From Hemerocallis citrina (taxonomy: Eukaryota > Streptophyta > Magnoliopsida > Asparagales > Asphodelaceae), in the NCBI GenBank assembly GCA_017893485.1, contig CM030362.1, positions 178,002,166 through 178,066,165 of the forward strand: a stretch of 64,000 nucleotides of DNA, read 5' to 3'. The position numbers and the translations under genes are program-made. Under the pieces are notes generated by a model, which saw nothing but the letters and a program-made list of their open reading frames with translations, searched no databases and was not told the origin of the DNA. Of the stretch, positions 10,006 through 22,579 are shown piece by piece (position 1 is the stretch's first letter; every line of letters begins with the position of its first letter).

Positions 10006-10797
10006 GAGCATCCACAGTCGTTTGCTTTATTGCCATTTTTTCCATTTTTTTTCTACTGTAGCGCTTGCAGTCGTTTGCTATTTTGCCATTTTTTGGCAAA
10101 AGCGCTACAGTAGATACGGAGATATAGCAAACGAAATAGCAAAATGCATATTATAGCGGACGAAACATGATGTTTCGTCTGGATTATTTTATTATTTTCT
10201 GAATTGGTCGGACGAAACATGATGTTTCGTCCGGATCAAAATAAATTAGAAAACCACATAAAGCAAGTTTGGACCAGACGAGCCATCATGCGTCGTCTGG
10301 CTTGTTTCTTTTGTTTAGAAAACCACATAAAGCAAGTCTGGCTTGTTTGCATCAGCAAGTTTAGAAAACCACATAAACCACATAAATTAGAAAACCACAT
10401 ACTTTCTTGAACCAGACGAGCCATCATGCGTCGTCTGGCTTGTTTCTTTTGTTTTTTTTTTTTATAAAAAGCTGAATGCACTCCCCAAAAACCCGGACGA
10501 CACATCATGTGTCGTCCCACCCAAATTTCCGAATTTTTTTTTTTTTAAATGTCAGAATAAACATCATGCTTCGTCTCGTTTATTTTTTAATATTTTTTTT
10601 TGGGGACGAAACTTCATGTTTCGTCCCGTATGTATAAATTAATTTTTTAGTATGAAACGAACCATCATGTTTCGTCTGATTATTTTTTAACTAACTTATG
10701 CATTTTATACCATTTCGACGACTGCAGCAAAAAGAATAAATGGATCGCTATAAAATGCATTTTGCCATTTTATCCGTTCAACGAACTGTGGATGCTC
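10006..10797. mobile_element. Tourist-like (PIF/Harbinger) MITE 1 with hairpin palindromes
   Basis: Terminal inverted repeats GAGCATCCACAG...CTGTGGATGCTC are flanked by the 3-bp duplication TAA (10003-10005 and 10798-10800). The 792-bp body has no transposase but carries about eight ~21-bp palindromic units of the form GACG-N6-AT(c/g)AT-N6'-CGTC, at 10159-10179, 10211-10231, 10277-10297, 10415-10435, 10496-10516, 10605-10625 and two degraded ones near 10545 and 10655. It lies about 250 bp upstream of the small gene's ATG. Confidence 0.88.
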
Positions 10798-10800
10798 TAA

Positions 10801-10965
10801 TATCGACGGAGTATATCCATTCGCATAAAAAACAAAACGAATATGGTTATATGCTAAAAATTTGTGAAACCTAGTATGGTTTAGTGAAAATTACCTATAT
10901 GCTACACTACCAAGCAATAGTTGGGCCCAAGCCCATATCGGACTAAATATATATATGCAAAGCGA
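10801..10965. other. Short spacer, nothing recognised
   Basis: AT-rich sequence between two MITEs with no coding or structural signal. Confidence 0.4.
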
Positions 10966-11308
10966 GAAAATCAAGAATCTCCATTTTGTTTGCAATTTTA
11001 ATCAAGAAATTCCAGAACATTATTTTTTTTTCAAGAACCCCCCATTTCGTTAGCTTTCTCTCTTTTTTTTTTTTTTAAATCTTGACTTAGAAAATGATGA
11101 AATTGTCTTTTTTTTTAAGTCAAAAAACACCCTAATGTTTGCATTTTTAATCAATAAAGAAACCCTCGACATTTGCACTTTTAATCAAGAAACCCTATAT
11201 TGTTAACGGAATAGGGGGTTTCCTGATATAAAAATAAATACATAAATAACGTTAAGGGGTTTCTTGATTAAAAATGCTAAGGTTTGGGGAGTTCTTGGTT
11301 TTTTCTCC
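10966..11308. mobile_element. Small TIR element with 'aatcaagaa' inverted ends
   Basis: The left end 'gagaaaatcaagaatctcc..ttttaatcaagaaattcc' and the right end, read inverted ('gagaaaaaaccaagaactcc..ttttaatcaagaaacccc'), pair over about 50 bp. The interior repeats 'tgcatttttaatcaagaaaccc' several times in direct orientation. No clear target duplication; the superfamily is unknown. Confidence 0.55.
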
Positions 11309-11503
11309 ATTTCAAACAAACTCAATTCAAATCACAATCCAATAAAAATAAAAAATAGATAGTGGTTTTGAAATTTTACCTCAATGAATTGTCCAGAATC
11401 TCAATTCTTGGACTATCCATTTGATGCCTTCAGTTTTTCAGTTTGTTAGAACTGGAAAGAAAAGTTGGAGATTACTACGCGGTGTGAAAGATATATGGAC
11501 TCA

Positions 11504-12196
11504 GAGCATCCACAGTCGTTTTTCTCATATGCTATAAAATGGCAGCTACAGTAATAGCAAATAGGATCGATCGCTGCAGTCGTCGTTTGCTATATTATTC
11601 GCCAAAAATTGAGTGGGACGGTATATCATATACCGTCTCAACTTTTAAAATTAAATTAAAATAGTTAATTACTTATTAACTATTAAACTATATTAATTAA
11701 ATAAATTAAATATTAAAATAATAACTAAACCTAATTATGCCAATACCTAAACCTAATTAACTACCTAAACCTACCCATTTAACCCCCACATTTCATGGAC
11801 GGGGTATGTTTCCCTGATGTACCGGCCCACTATTTAGTTTTTTTTTTTTCCTAATCGGCCAATCATAGGCCGTTCATTTATTAAAAAAAAATAAATAAAT
11901 AAATAAATAAATAAATAGGAGAGACGGGGTTACATACCCCGGCCGGGGTATGTTTCCCCGTCTGAGGGAATCATAAAAAAAAATTTAATTTTTTAAGTGA
12001 GGGAGACGGGGTATCATATCCCGGACGGGGTATGTTTCCCCGTCCTTTATAATTTGAGAATCGCTATTCTGTTTCTCATATATGAGAAACGAATGTAGCA
12101 TGTTTGCTATAAAATGGCAAAATGTGAAACGATTGCAGAGCTTCGTTTGCTATAATATGGCAAAATGGCATTTATAGAAAACGACTGTGGATGCTC
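11504..12196. mobile_element. Tourist-like (PIF/Harbinger) MITE 2 with different palindromes
   Basis: The same terminal repeat as MITE 1 (GAGCATCCACAGTCG...CGACTGTGGATGCTC), with duplication TCA at 11501-11503 and 12197-12199. The 693-bp interior holds a perfect-arm 21-bp palindrome GACGGTATAT-c-ATATACCGTC (11617-11637) and two 40-bp near-palindromes beginning GACGGGG and ending CCCCGTC (11923-11962, 12005-12044). Non-coding. Confidence 0.87.
11884..11918. repeat. (TAAA)n microsatellite
   Basis: An A run is followed by at least seven 'taaa' tetramers inside MITE 2. Confidence 0.85.
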
Positions 12197-12199
12197 TCA

Positions 12200-12974
12200 C
12201 ATGTGTAATCTTTTGGGATGGTTTGGGTTTGTGCTTGTAGTGTATGAGATAAAAGAAGATGAAAAAAGAAGAGATGAGAAGGATAGGGTTCAATGCGAGA
12301 GGTAGGCGAGGGGGTTGCTAGAGTTTTGCTGCAAGGAAGGAGGCAGAAAGAGGAATACGTAAAGTATAGAAAACAACGTTCTCTTGTTTTCTCGAAACCG
12401 AAAGTTTTGCGGGTGCATTAAAGTCATTATCCACTTTTTTCGTTAGCTTTAGCGGTGAGTTAAATGATCGGAGGATTTTTTAAACAACTGAAGGTTTGTT
12501 GGGGGTTATATAAAAATATAAAGTTTATCGAGAATTATATGGAAATATGGTACAGATGCAGACCATAAAGAATGCAAAATATACTAGTTTACCAATATAT
12601 GATCTCCACCGACGCACATTTTTGCCATGCGTACATATTCTAAAAATTTGTACTTTTGACAACAACAATTTAGTAATTGCAAATATGCTCTTTTCTCTTT
12701 CCTTCCCCATCCCCCCCCCCCCCTCCAACCTCCACGCAACAACTACCCCATCGCACTTTCTTCTCCCCCAATAGCAACAACTATCTCCACCACCATTAAC
12801 ACCCCCCCCCCATCCGTAATGACAATTCACCACCACCACCCACCCCACCATCTTATTCGTTCACATCATCTATCAAAATTTTCCATTACAACTATTATTT
12901 TTCTCTTTAAAGATAATCCCATTAAAACCATAACCCTTAGATTATCCAAATCCAATTCTCATTTACAACAATCC
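12200..12974. other. Intergenic, pyrimidine-rich low-complexity DNA
   Basis: No gene. C runs occur at 12712-12723 and 12802-12811, with CCACCA-rich stretches in between. Short open frames on both strands here are compositional. Confidence 0.6.
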
Positions 12975-12979
12975 CAATC

Positions 12980-15900
12980 TGTAAGTTTTGTTTTCCCAAA
13001 AATGTATTTTTGTGTATTTTCTGTATTTAAAATTTTCACAAATTATTTTTTTTTGGTTTTCAAATTCTTTTGTCAAATTGTACTGTTGGATCTCCTATTA
13101 AAATCTGTTTTCGATCAATAATTTAAATTTTAACTATTTTCTATGATTTTATATACAATTCTTATTTTTGTTATTATTACTCTTATTATTATTATTATTC
13201 TTTTAACTCGACTAAAACAAAATGTATCTTGCAAATTATATATGGCCATTTATTTTGAAAGCCACTCTATTTTATTATTATTATTATTATTAATATTTTG
13301 ATCGTTAACTAATTTAGTATTATATTATTAAATTTTCTTATTGAATTTTTATTTAAAACCCATACCCATTATATTTTTACTTAACTCATTTTTAAAACCC
13401 ATCAGCCTTTAACCCACTGTTGGATTGATACCCAAACCCTATTACAATAACCCTACCAATCCATTACCCTACTGCTTTCCCCCCATACCCGTTATCTACA
13501 TCACCCACACCCGTTTCACCCCCACCTGCTTAACCCTAACTAAAGCCGACCCAAAAAATTCCCTACCCTGTTCCGCGGTCACTATCTACACCCCCTGTTT
13601 CTCAACCATAAATATTAACCCAACTATTTGTAAACCCATGCACTCTGCTTTCCTATACCTCCCTTTCGCCACTCTCTTACTCTCCCGTCTGCATCTCCCT
13701 AACTCCCGAACCTTCACCTCATTGCACTTCGACCTCTCCCTGACCCCTTGCACCCTAGCCTATGCACCCTTCTCCCACCGTCTCCATCTCTCTCTGTCGC
13801 TTTTTGGTGCACCCAACAACAGCGAGACAGCAACATCGGTGTGTTGTCTTTCCCCCTCTTGACCGCAGCGACAACAGCGGTAGCACCACTGTGCTCTCTG
13901 CCGACACCGTTCCTCATCTCCCTCGTGTGAACGGGTGTTGGTTGCTCGTTGTTGATCGTGTGTTGTGTGCTCGTTGTTGTGTTCGCGGGCTTGTTATTGG
14001 ATTCGTGGGATTCGTCGTTCGTTCGTTGTATTCGTTGTTGGTTTTGTGCTTCGTCGTGGTTCGTGGGTTTTGTTCTTCGTTGAGTTCGTGGTTTTCGTTC
14101 GTGGTTCGTTGAGTTCGTTGGCCGGAAATCCGTTCCCGTTATTCTTGCTTGGAGTCATTTTCGTCGTCAGTTAAGGCAAGTAACTTTTATTAAATTCCTT
14201 TGTAAATACAAGTACTAAATACCACTTGTAGTGTGGTTGGGTTCTAGAGACAATTTGTATGTGAATTCTCGTGTTGATATTGTCTCTATTGTGATGATTT
14301 GACCATAATTGCCTCACGACATACATGACATGATATAACTTAGGATTGACCGCATCTTCTTGCATATATGCGTATTGTTCATGTGTTATCTTGTGCTCGT
14401 TCGTGTTATTTGTGGTAGACTTGTGAATTATCTTATAACATGTTGCTTAGACATCTAGTATACTTTATCTCGTGTTTGGTTGTGTTTTGGATGATTCTAT
14501 GTGAACTAGTGGATTTTGTGCATATGCGATATTTTCAGTTTTGCTGACTTTTCAGTTTTGTTCAGTATTTTAGACCCTATTAATGTCAGTATTTGAGAAT
14601 ATTTTGTGAACATGCTTTATAGAGAATTCTGTCTATTTTCCAACCCTTTTGACATATCTCAGTTTCGATTTTTGGTTTGTGAGTTATGCTGATTTTACTA
14701 CAGTGGTGTCGAAAGATTTCTAGATTTTGTTTTCGATGATTTCTGAAGAGTAATCTATTTTTCTTATGGTGTTAAAAATTATTATTTTGATCTGAAATTT
14801 TGCTCAGTACTTCTATACTTAATTGGGGTTTACCCAGAATTTTGGTAGATTTATTTGAGATGTTTTACAAACCTTTTCATGCTTGCAAATATAGATTTTA
14901 TATGCAGAATTTTACTACTGTTCAGTAAAGAACTTGATTTTCGACCTATTTCTACTAGCTGTTTCCAAAATATTCCTGAATATGAAAGTTAGCCTACTAT
15001 ATATATTTTATTACCCGTTTGGCGGATTTGGATTTCGATTTATGGTTTGTGAGATATTGCTGTTTTCGTACTGCAGCGTTTGTGATTTCAGATTCACAAA
15101 ACTACTGCAACTTGTTGTTTTCTGATTTTACTTGACTACTCTAACTATATTGAAAAATTATGAAACTTGTTTTTTTGTTACTATACATATAGCGGAATAC
15201 CCCAGATTTTTCGTGGATTTATTTAATGAGTTTTCATGATGTTTTCCTGTTCTTGAATACGATCTTTTGATTTCTGGCTGAACGTGTTTTCTGGATTCAA
15301 ATCAGTTTTGAGTTATGGTTTTGTGAAATACTATATAACTTATATATGTTTGCTGGATTTGGTCGGGAGTCTATTTTCTAGACCTTTTGACGGATTCAGG
15401 TTTGCATGTTTATAACAACGGGAATCTCAGTTTTACTACAGTATGGTCTTATTGTCCTGAACTAGAGATTTAGTTATTTAATCCTTTTATATGTTATCTT
15501 ACACCTGTACATGTTTATCTTGCAACTTGAACTTGTTACATGATCATGCCATATTATTCTTGATATGTTTTGCACACCTACATGCTTTTTTGACATTAAT
15601 AATAAATAACCAAGCCGGGGTTTAAGGGAAAGATCTAATAGTGGATAATTCAGAAATGTGTACTCGGAAGGGGATCCACTGATCCTACGTGATTATTTGA
15701 TATATGATACTTGACACGTGATTACTTGAAACTTGCACGCAAGACACGTACTTGCCACTTACATAACTTGACACGTGATACATGATACATGATACATGAT
15801 ATTTGGAGCTTGGAGCTCGATACTTGATACTTATCCCTGAGTACACTGCCCGCTATGGTCCACTATGAAATCTAAAGCGGAACTGTTTGTTGTAGCAACC

Positions 15901-16624
15901 ATGTAATGTGGACTGCATGAAGTGCTACCTAGATAGTAATAACTATAATACTTGATACATGATACTTGAACATGATACATGCTTACATGATACTTAACAT
16001 ATGATACATGATTACTTGATACTTGACACTTGATGCTTGTTTACATGATCCTTATTCATTTAACACTCGATACATGCTACTTGTACTTGTTCACCTTACC
16101 ATGCTAGTTGTTATATTTGCTATCATGCCTATTCCATGTTATTAGTTAGTTTTTTTCCCATGTACTTGTATCCTGCATTACAAGTGACCCGTAACTTGCA
16201 TTGACGGGAGTTTGTTTTCTTTTTTCTATTCCTGCAATTGTTAAATTACAGATTTTGGAGAACAAGTTCTAGATGGTATTGGTGATATGAAGTATTAGTA
16301 CTGGATTTTGCTATTATTATTTCTTGTTGCTTGTTTTGAACAATTGTATCTTGTACTTGGATTTATTTGTATTTGGACAGTGTGGCCCAGGATATTTGAC
16401 TTATTCAGATTGGAATTATCTGAGATTAATATATTTTGGTTTCAAGTATTCTTGTTGGTATTTTGGTTCATATGTACATGGTTGATTTTTTTGCTTCCGA
16501 CTCTGATTATTTTTGTGAAATGTTGTAAAGTTTCTTGAACAGCTTATGGATGATGAAAATCATTCGCTGGGCTTAGTCACGTATTAGTATTCCGTATTCT
16601 TTTTTTGGGAAGCAGGGCGTGACA
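12980..16624 (+). mobile_element. Solo LTR A (long gypsy-type LTR, 3.6 kb)
   Basis: It begins TGTAAGTTTTG, ends AGGGCGTGACA, and is flanked by the perfect 5-bp duplication CAATC (12975-12979, 16625-16629). It shares long colinear similarity with LTRs B and C, including the end 'ttgggaagc(g/a)gggcgtgaca'. A 'ttaaggcaagtaac' splice-donor-like site lies at 14171-14184 and an acceptor-like 'ttaaattacag' ends at 16251. No coding sequence or PBS is present, so this is one LTR left after recombination. Short ORFs inside it are spurious. Confidence 0.88.
15690..16080. repeat. Degenerate 'tgatacatgatac' tandem tract in LTR A
   Basis: Clusters of 'cttgatac', 'catgatac' and 'gacacgtgat' at irregular 7-15 bp spacing. 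Equivalent tracts occur in LTR C (46370-46690) and LTR B (47630-48060). Confidence 0.7.
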
Positions 16625-16629
16625 CAATC

Positions 16630-16723
16630 CAATTCTTATATAATTTTATCGAATTTTCTTACCCAAATCCCCAAATTCAATTCTTCCTAAATTTCCACTT
16701 ACTTGATATGATAATTAGGGTTT
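16630..16723. other. Original host DNA between two insertions
   Basis: A 94-bp AT-rich remnant bounded by the duplications of LTR A (CAATC) and of the TR-GAG element (GTAAT). It continues on the far side of the TR-GAG element at 24262. Confidence 0.7.
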
Positions 16724-16728
16724 GTAAT

Positions 16729-19445
16729 TGCAGCGCCCCGAATTTCTAATATAATATCTTAGAAAATACGTGGCACAATCCCAGCATCAACTTCAATGTA
16801 ATAGTACACATAGCCCAAAAACACAAATAATTTTATTTCCAAACTTTTAAACAAAGCGGAATACAAAACACCTTGAATTACAACATTCTTTTTTTTTACA
16901 ACACTTCTTTTTATAAAATTTTACACAAGGGTCTATTCCATCGATTTATCTCCAAAACTATCCCAAGCATCCCAACCTCCAAACTCTAAGCAACAACCTG
17001 TAACACATGAGGCTAGAGATGATCCCTAACCCCCAAAACTAAAGGGGTCAGCCATAAATGGTGTGAGTGACATAAAACAACAAACAACATAAATAAACAT
17101 TAAGCATGTATTCTTAAACAACATGTACTGAACGAGAATAACATATACTAAACATGTATTGTGAAGTAAGAAATGACAGGAAAACATGAAAACATCAAGT
17201 GTAGCTTAACTAAGTGGTAGAAGCAGAAAACAGGAAAAACACATGCATAAAAACAACTTAAGAAAACACAATTTCTATATGCTGACTCTCTAATGCGTAC
17301 TTGTCGGAGTCTATGCATCCCATTCTACATAGGTCCGGTGCAAGCCCTTACGTCTTCATGTAATAGGGTGCAATAGAAGAAAAAGGTACAAGTAGTTATA
17401 GATCAAACTATTCAATACCGCAGTTCGGATACCCGGCTATCAATCACTCTCAATACCACAGATCGGATACCCGATTATCAGTCACTCTCAACACCGCAGA
17501 TCGGATACCCGGTTATCAATCACTCTCAGTGATTCTCAACACCGCAGAGTATACCCAACCCCGGAGATCAATGACTCTCAACACCGCAGAATATACCCGA
17601 CTATCAATCAGTCTCAATACCACAGATTGGATACTCGGTTATCAGTCACTCTCAACACCGCAGATCGGATACCCGGTTATCAATCACTCTCAGTGATTCT
17701 CAACACCGCAGAGTATACTCAACCCCGGAGATCAATGACTCTCAACACCGCAGAATATACCCGACTATCAATCACTCTCAATACCACAGATTGGATACTC
17801 GGTTACCAGTCACTCTCAACACCGCAGATCGGATACCAAGTTATCAATCACTCTAAGTGATTCTTAACACCACGGAGTATACCCAACCCCGGAGATCAAT
17901 GACTCTCAACACCGCAGATCGGATACCCGGTTATCAATCACTCTCAGTGATTCTCAACACCGCAGAGTATATAAGTCGACTTACCAGAGAGAAACTCCAG
18001 AAATCTTTAAGAAAATATTCTAAGTGTGCCAGTCGACTGAAAATGGTCTAAGTCGACTGTCCAGAACGGATTTTCAAGGAAACTAAAGATCATAGCAGCC
18101 GGGTTGTACCAGTCGACTGAAAGGTCATGCCAGTCGACTGTCGACCTACAGACTGCATAGTTTTTGGTTGTACACAATCAACCGATACATAGATTTACTT
18201 TACAAAACGAAATCTCTAAAAAGTATATTTTTGATATGATCAAATACAACTTATAGGATATACAAAGATCCATATAAACCAATCAAAAACCGCTTGAATT
18301 GATAAAAATAACTTTTTAATGAACTTCTTCAGAATAAAACATAAATTGTGCATATAATCAAAATAGGGTTTTCTTAAAATAATTTACTGATCGCTGAAAT
18401 AGTTCGTATTCAGATCCAAACCATCTGATTATTAAAAACTCAATAAAAATCCCAATTTGGGTGTATTTCCTCAATCTCAACTAAATTCTAAATTCTCCAA
18501 TTTTCATGTCAAGATCTCTTGGTTCATAACTCTTCTATTCAATTATCTCAAAAATATGAATTTCTACTACAACTCATAACCAAAATCCGATTTGTAATCA
18601 CCAGATCCAATTGTTCATCCATCCAATCTCTTATTGTCATAATCATACTCAAATCCTAAACATGCTTTCAAGCAATAAGAAATTTATCAACCAAGATCTA
18701 CTAAACGTTCATAGATTTCACCTACATAATACAACAACAACCATTGCATCATTCTCATACAAAATACACTAAATAAACAAACATGTCAAACAAACAAAAA
18801 AACAATCGTTCACATAAATCAAACCACAAAACAACGTTCATATCACTCACCTTAGAAATGAAGAGATCCAACAAGAAAGCCTCTCTTTTTGAGAGATCCA
18901 ACATCCTCCTCTTGATCCTCCCGAAATCACAAAATATAATGTTGTGCAGCGAATGACGGCTGCACACCCACTTATATAGGCCAGAAATAATGATTTAGGG
19001 TTTTAGAAACGCATTTGCAAAATAGTCCTTCCAAGATATAACTTTACACATATAGTTCTATTCTTGAAAATTCAATAAAAAATCATTTAAATTAGGATTT
19101 AAAAGTAAAACATACGGTACTGTTCAAAATGTCCAGAAAATAGATGTTGCATTTTAACCCCTAAAAACGACAAATTTGCAAAAAGTTCATTTTTTTCTCA
19201 AAATTTGCAAATAGATCCAATTAATTTCAGAAAAATCTGGAAAAATAATAAATAAATCCCAAATATTAAATAATGATTTTTCATGAAGAAAACTTGACTT
19301 TGAACTTCTCAAGAAACTATTTGCACGTGTTTTGCACGTGTAAAAAGATGCATTTTTCTGAAAATATTTATTAAATCTCCAAAAAAAATCATTTTAATTC
19401 ATTTTCAAATATTTAAAATAATATTTGAAAATACGGGGTTCTACA
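16729..19445 (-). repeat. 3' LTR of the TR-GAG element (2717 bp)
   Basis: Ends TGCAGCGCC (a TACA to TGCA change at the outer end) and TTCTACA in plus-strand view. Nearly identical to the other LTR except that it lacks about 225 bp of the 'aagtcgactt' tract present at about 22520-22790. It contains TATA (minus, 18971-18978) and a 38-bp minisatellite at 17413-17970. Confidence 0.93.
17413..17970. repeat. 38-bp minisatellite inside TR-GAG LTR (3' copy)
   Basis: Repeats of 'accgcagatcggatacccgg' followed by 'ttatcaatcactctcaac', period about 38 bp, with variant units carrying 'gtatacccaaccccggagat'. Short ORFs rich in 'TLNTAEYT' are artefacts of it. Confidence 0.88.
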
Positions 19446-19457
19446 TCACTCCCTCCT
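19446..19457 (-). promoter_or_regulatory. Polypurine tract of the TR-GAG element
   Basis: The minus strand reads AAGGAGGGAGTGA immediately before the 3' LTR start TGTAGAACC, the expected plus-strand primer position. Confidence 0.8.
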
Positions 19458-20016
19458 TAGAAGAGTTCTGTCCTCAGAACTACTGCTAATGGGGTCCAAA
19501 CAAACCCACCAACAAGGAATGAAAACTCATGGATAGAAACATAATTTAAAGAAATACAATCACATGAAAGAATGCATTCATACAAAAGAAATACAAACAT
19601 TCAGAAGAAACACAATCACGCAAAGAATTCAGAAAATCGATCTTCCGCTGCGCAACTCTGATAACTTGCCATCGAAAGCCACGCCGCAACAACCTCTGAA
19701 CTCCTGCACCCAACTCTGACCTTCTGCTTCATCCTTCCGAGAATCAGTGGCCACTCTCTCCTTAGAAAGGACATGACTAAGGATAGTCACCACAAGACCT
19801 TGTCTGGAAACACCTTAAGCTCCATACTTAAGACTAGCAACAAATGGGCGACACAATTGCATGCAAGAAAATAGTATCAAATAAAACTTTGTTTTTATTC
19901 CATTAATCCAAATAAATCTTGTTACATGAAGAAAATTACTCAATCTTCATTTATTCCCAAAATTAAAGTTTTACTTAATACAAAAGAATGAATTTCAAAA
20001 TTCTTGCACACACGGA
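19458..20016. other. Non-coding 3' interior of the TR-GAG element
   Basis: Where a pol gene would follow gag there is only about 560 bp without motif or sustained frame. Confidence 0.6.
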
Positions 20017-21080
20017 TCACATTCCTGAGTTACCCGCATCCTCCTCAATCAATGCGAACACTCGCCCCTGCCTCAGATCCTTGCCTTTTCCTGCACCATC
20101 CTTCTTCAGCTGCGGACAGTTTGGTCGAATATGCCCTTCACGACCACAATGAAAACAAGTCTGCTTCGCCAACTTCGGATACGCTAACCTGTAATGACCT
20201 GCCTCCTTGCAGTAATAACAAGTCACTTCCTGAGTTGTAGGTGCCTTCTGCACTGGATCACTGAACTTGCCCTGCTTCACTGGGAATTCCTTCCCATTCT
20301 GATCATCTGCTGGCCTCTTTTTCTTGTTCCAGGTCTCTTGTTTCTCCTGGAACTGGTCCATGTCTTCCTCGGTCATAGCTGCTCTCCTGACCAGCTTGTC
20401 GAACCTTCTGATGCCCAACAGGATCATTCTCGACCTCAAGTTTGGCCTCAAGCCCTGCTCAAACTTCTTGGCCTTCTTCGCCTCATCAACGACCAACTCT
20501 GGCGCATACCTCGAAAGCTGAGCAAACTTGGTCTCATACTCCCGCACGGTCATGCTACCCTGCTGAAGGTTTAGGAACTCTGTCGCCTTCTTCTCCTGAA
20601 CATCTAGGGGAAAGAAGCGATCCCTGAATTCCTCCAGAAAGGCTTCCCAAGTCATCGGCTGGTCTCCCAAAGTCCTCTTCAGCGACTTCCACCAGACACC
20701 AGCGTCCTTTTCTAGCTGCATCGTAGCCAACTTCACCTTGCTGCTGCCGGAGTCTCCGATACCTCGAAGATTGTCTCCATCCTTCTAATCCAATCGTCAG
20801 CTGCGGTTGGATCAGATTGCCCCTCAAAAACTGGCGGCCTCATCCTCTTAAAGGACTCGATCTGCTTGATAGGATCGGCATTAACCAATCCCGGTCCACC
20901 TCCATGATTTTGTTGCTGATTCTGATGTTGATTCTGACTATGCGCCAAATTAAATGCCATTAGCGCATTCAGAGTCTGATACACCTTGGCAAATTCAGCC
21001 TCAAGATCAATTCCAGTTCCTCGAGAACTTCCAGATCTATCCTCATTGTTACCACCATTCCTGGGCCTGGGTGCAACCAT
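20017..21080 (-). pseudogene. Ty3/gypsy Gag of the TR-GAG element, one frameshift
   Basis: Starts MVAPRPRNGGNNED, with a glutamine-rich linker and then a capsid block (PPVFEGQSDPTAADDWIRRM, later WWKSLKR..TWEAFLEEFRDRFFP, MTVREYETKFAQLSRYAPELV), the standard retrotransposon gag domain of chromovirus-type elements. Two zinc knuckles follow: CYYCKEAGHYRLAY, where the last cysteine has become tyrosine, and an intact CFHCGREGHIRPNC. A one-base frame change near 20736-20745 separates MVAP...AAAR from MKLATMQLEK. The protein ends DAGNSGM, just where protease would normally continue. It would package RNA into virus-like particles if expressed; the frameshift makes this copy doubtful. Confidence 0.88.
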
Positions 21081-21297
21081 TCTGAATACTGCAAAACGAG
21101 GGAAAAGTTAGAGCATCACACACATTTCACATTCACAACCATACCCTATGGAAAAACCTCAACCATACCCCAAACCAATCATTATGCTCTAACTCTATGT
21201 GATACTCACCCTCTAATGTCCACACCTAGGTACTCACACTCTAGTGTCCACACCTAGGTTGGTTTTCATACGATGTCTATTATTACTATTGAAGCAT

Positions 21298-21312
21298 GCT
21301 CTGATACCAACC
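21298..21312 (-). promoter_or_regulatory. Primer-binding site (initiator tRNA-Met type) of TR-GAG
   Basis: The minus strand reads TTGGTATCAGAGC two bases after the 5' LTR end (CTACA at 21315). This is complementary to the 3' end of plant initiator tRNA-Met. Confidence 0.9.
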
Positions 21313-22014
21313 TCTGTAGCGCCCCGAATTTCTGATATAATATCTTAGAAAATACGTGGCACAATTCCAGCATCAACTTCAATGTAATAGTACACATAGC
21401 CCAAAAACACAAATAATTTTATTTCCAAACTTTTATTACAACAATCATTTACAAACACAGCGGAATACAAAACACCTTGAATTACAACATTCTTTTTTTT
21501 ACAACACTTCTTTTTATAAAATTTTACACAAGGCTCTATTCCATCGATTTATCTCCAAAACTATCCCAAGCATCCCAACCTCCAAACTCTAAGCAACAAC
21601 CTGTAACACATGAGGCTAGAGATGATCCCTAACCCCCAAAACTAAAGGGGTCAGCCATAAATGGTGTGAGTGACATAAAACAACAAACAACATAAATAAA
21701 CATTAAGCATGGATTCTTAAACAACATGTACTGAACGAGAATAACATATACTAAACATGTATTGTGAAGTAAGAAATGACAGGAAAACATGAAAACATCA
21801 AGTGTAGCTTAACTAAGTGGTAGAAGCAGAAAACAGGAAAAACACATGCATAAAAACAACTTAAGAAAACACAATTTCTATATGATGACTCTCTAATGCA
21901 TACTCGTCGGAGTCTATGCATCCCATTCTACATAGGTCCGGTGCAAGCCCTTACGTCTTCATGTAATAGGGTGCAATAGAAGAAAAAGGTACAAGTAGTT
22001 ATAGATCAAACTAT

Positions 22015-22540
22015 TCAACACCACAGTTCGGATACCCGGCTATCAATCACTCTCAATACCACAGATCGGATACCCGGTTATCAGTCACTCTCAACACCGC
22101 AGATCGGATACCCGGTTATCAATCACTCTCGGTGATTCTCAACACCGCAGAGGATACCCAACCCCGGAGATCAATGACTCTCAACACCGCAGAATATACC
22201 CGACTATCAATCACTCTCAATGCCACAGATCGGATACTCGATTATCAGTCACTCTCAACACCACAGATCGGATACCCGGTTATTAATCACTCTCAGTGAT
22301 TCTCAACACCGCAGAGTATACCCAACCCCGGAGATCAATGACTCTCAACACCGCAGAATATACCCGACTATCAATCACTCTCAATACCACAGATCGGATA
22401 CCCGGTTATCAGTCACTTTCAACACCGCAAATCGGATACCCAGTTATCAATCACTCTCAGTGATTCTCAACACCGCAGAGTATACCCAACTCCGGAGATC
22501 AATGACTCTCAACACCGCAGAATATACCTGACCCCAAAGG
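22015..22540. repeat. 38-bp minisatellite inside TR-GAG LTR (5' copy)
   Basis: The same 38-bp units as at 17413-17970 ('atcggatacccggttatcaa' core), with a different copy order, so the arrays changed after insertion or by recombination. Confidence 0.85.
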
Positions 22541-22579
22541 TCAATAACTTGAAAGAACATTCATAGATATAAGAATACA

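Noticed and set aside
9614..10099. A 161-codon minus-strand ORF overlapping the small gene
   Set aside because: It reads through the small gene's exon 1 and intron and into MITE 1. The spliced two-exon model explains the sequence better.
13425..14174. Long proline/cysteine-rich plus-strand frames
   Set aside because: They lie inside solo LTR A, upstream of its splice donor, in a CT-rich leader. No conserved motif, and the equivalents in LTRs B and C are different frames.
17401..22540. CRISPR-like regular repeats
   Set aside because: Units are contiguous 38-bp minisatellites without unique spacers, in a eukaryotic LTR.
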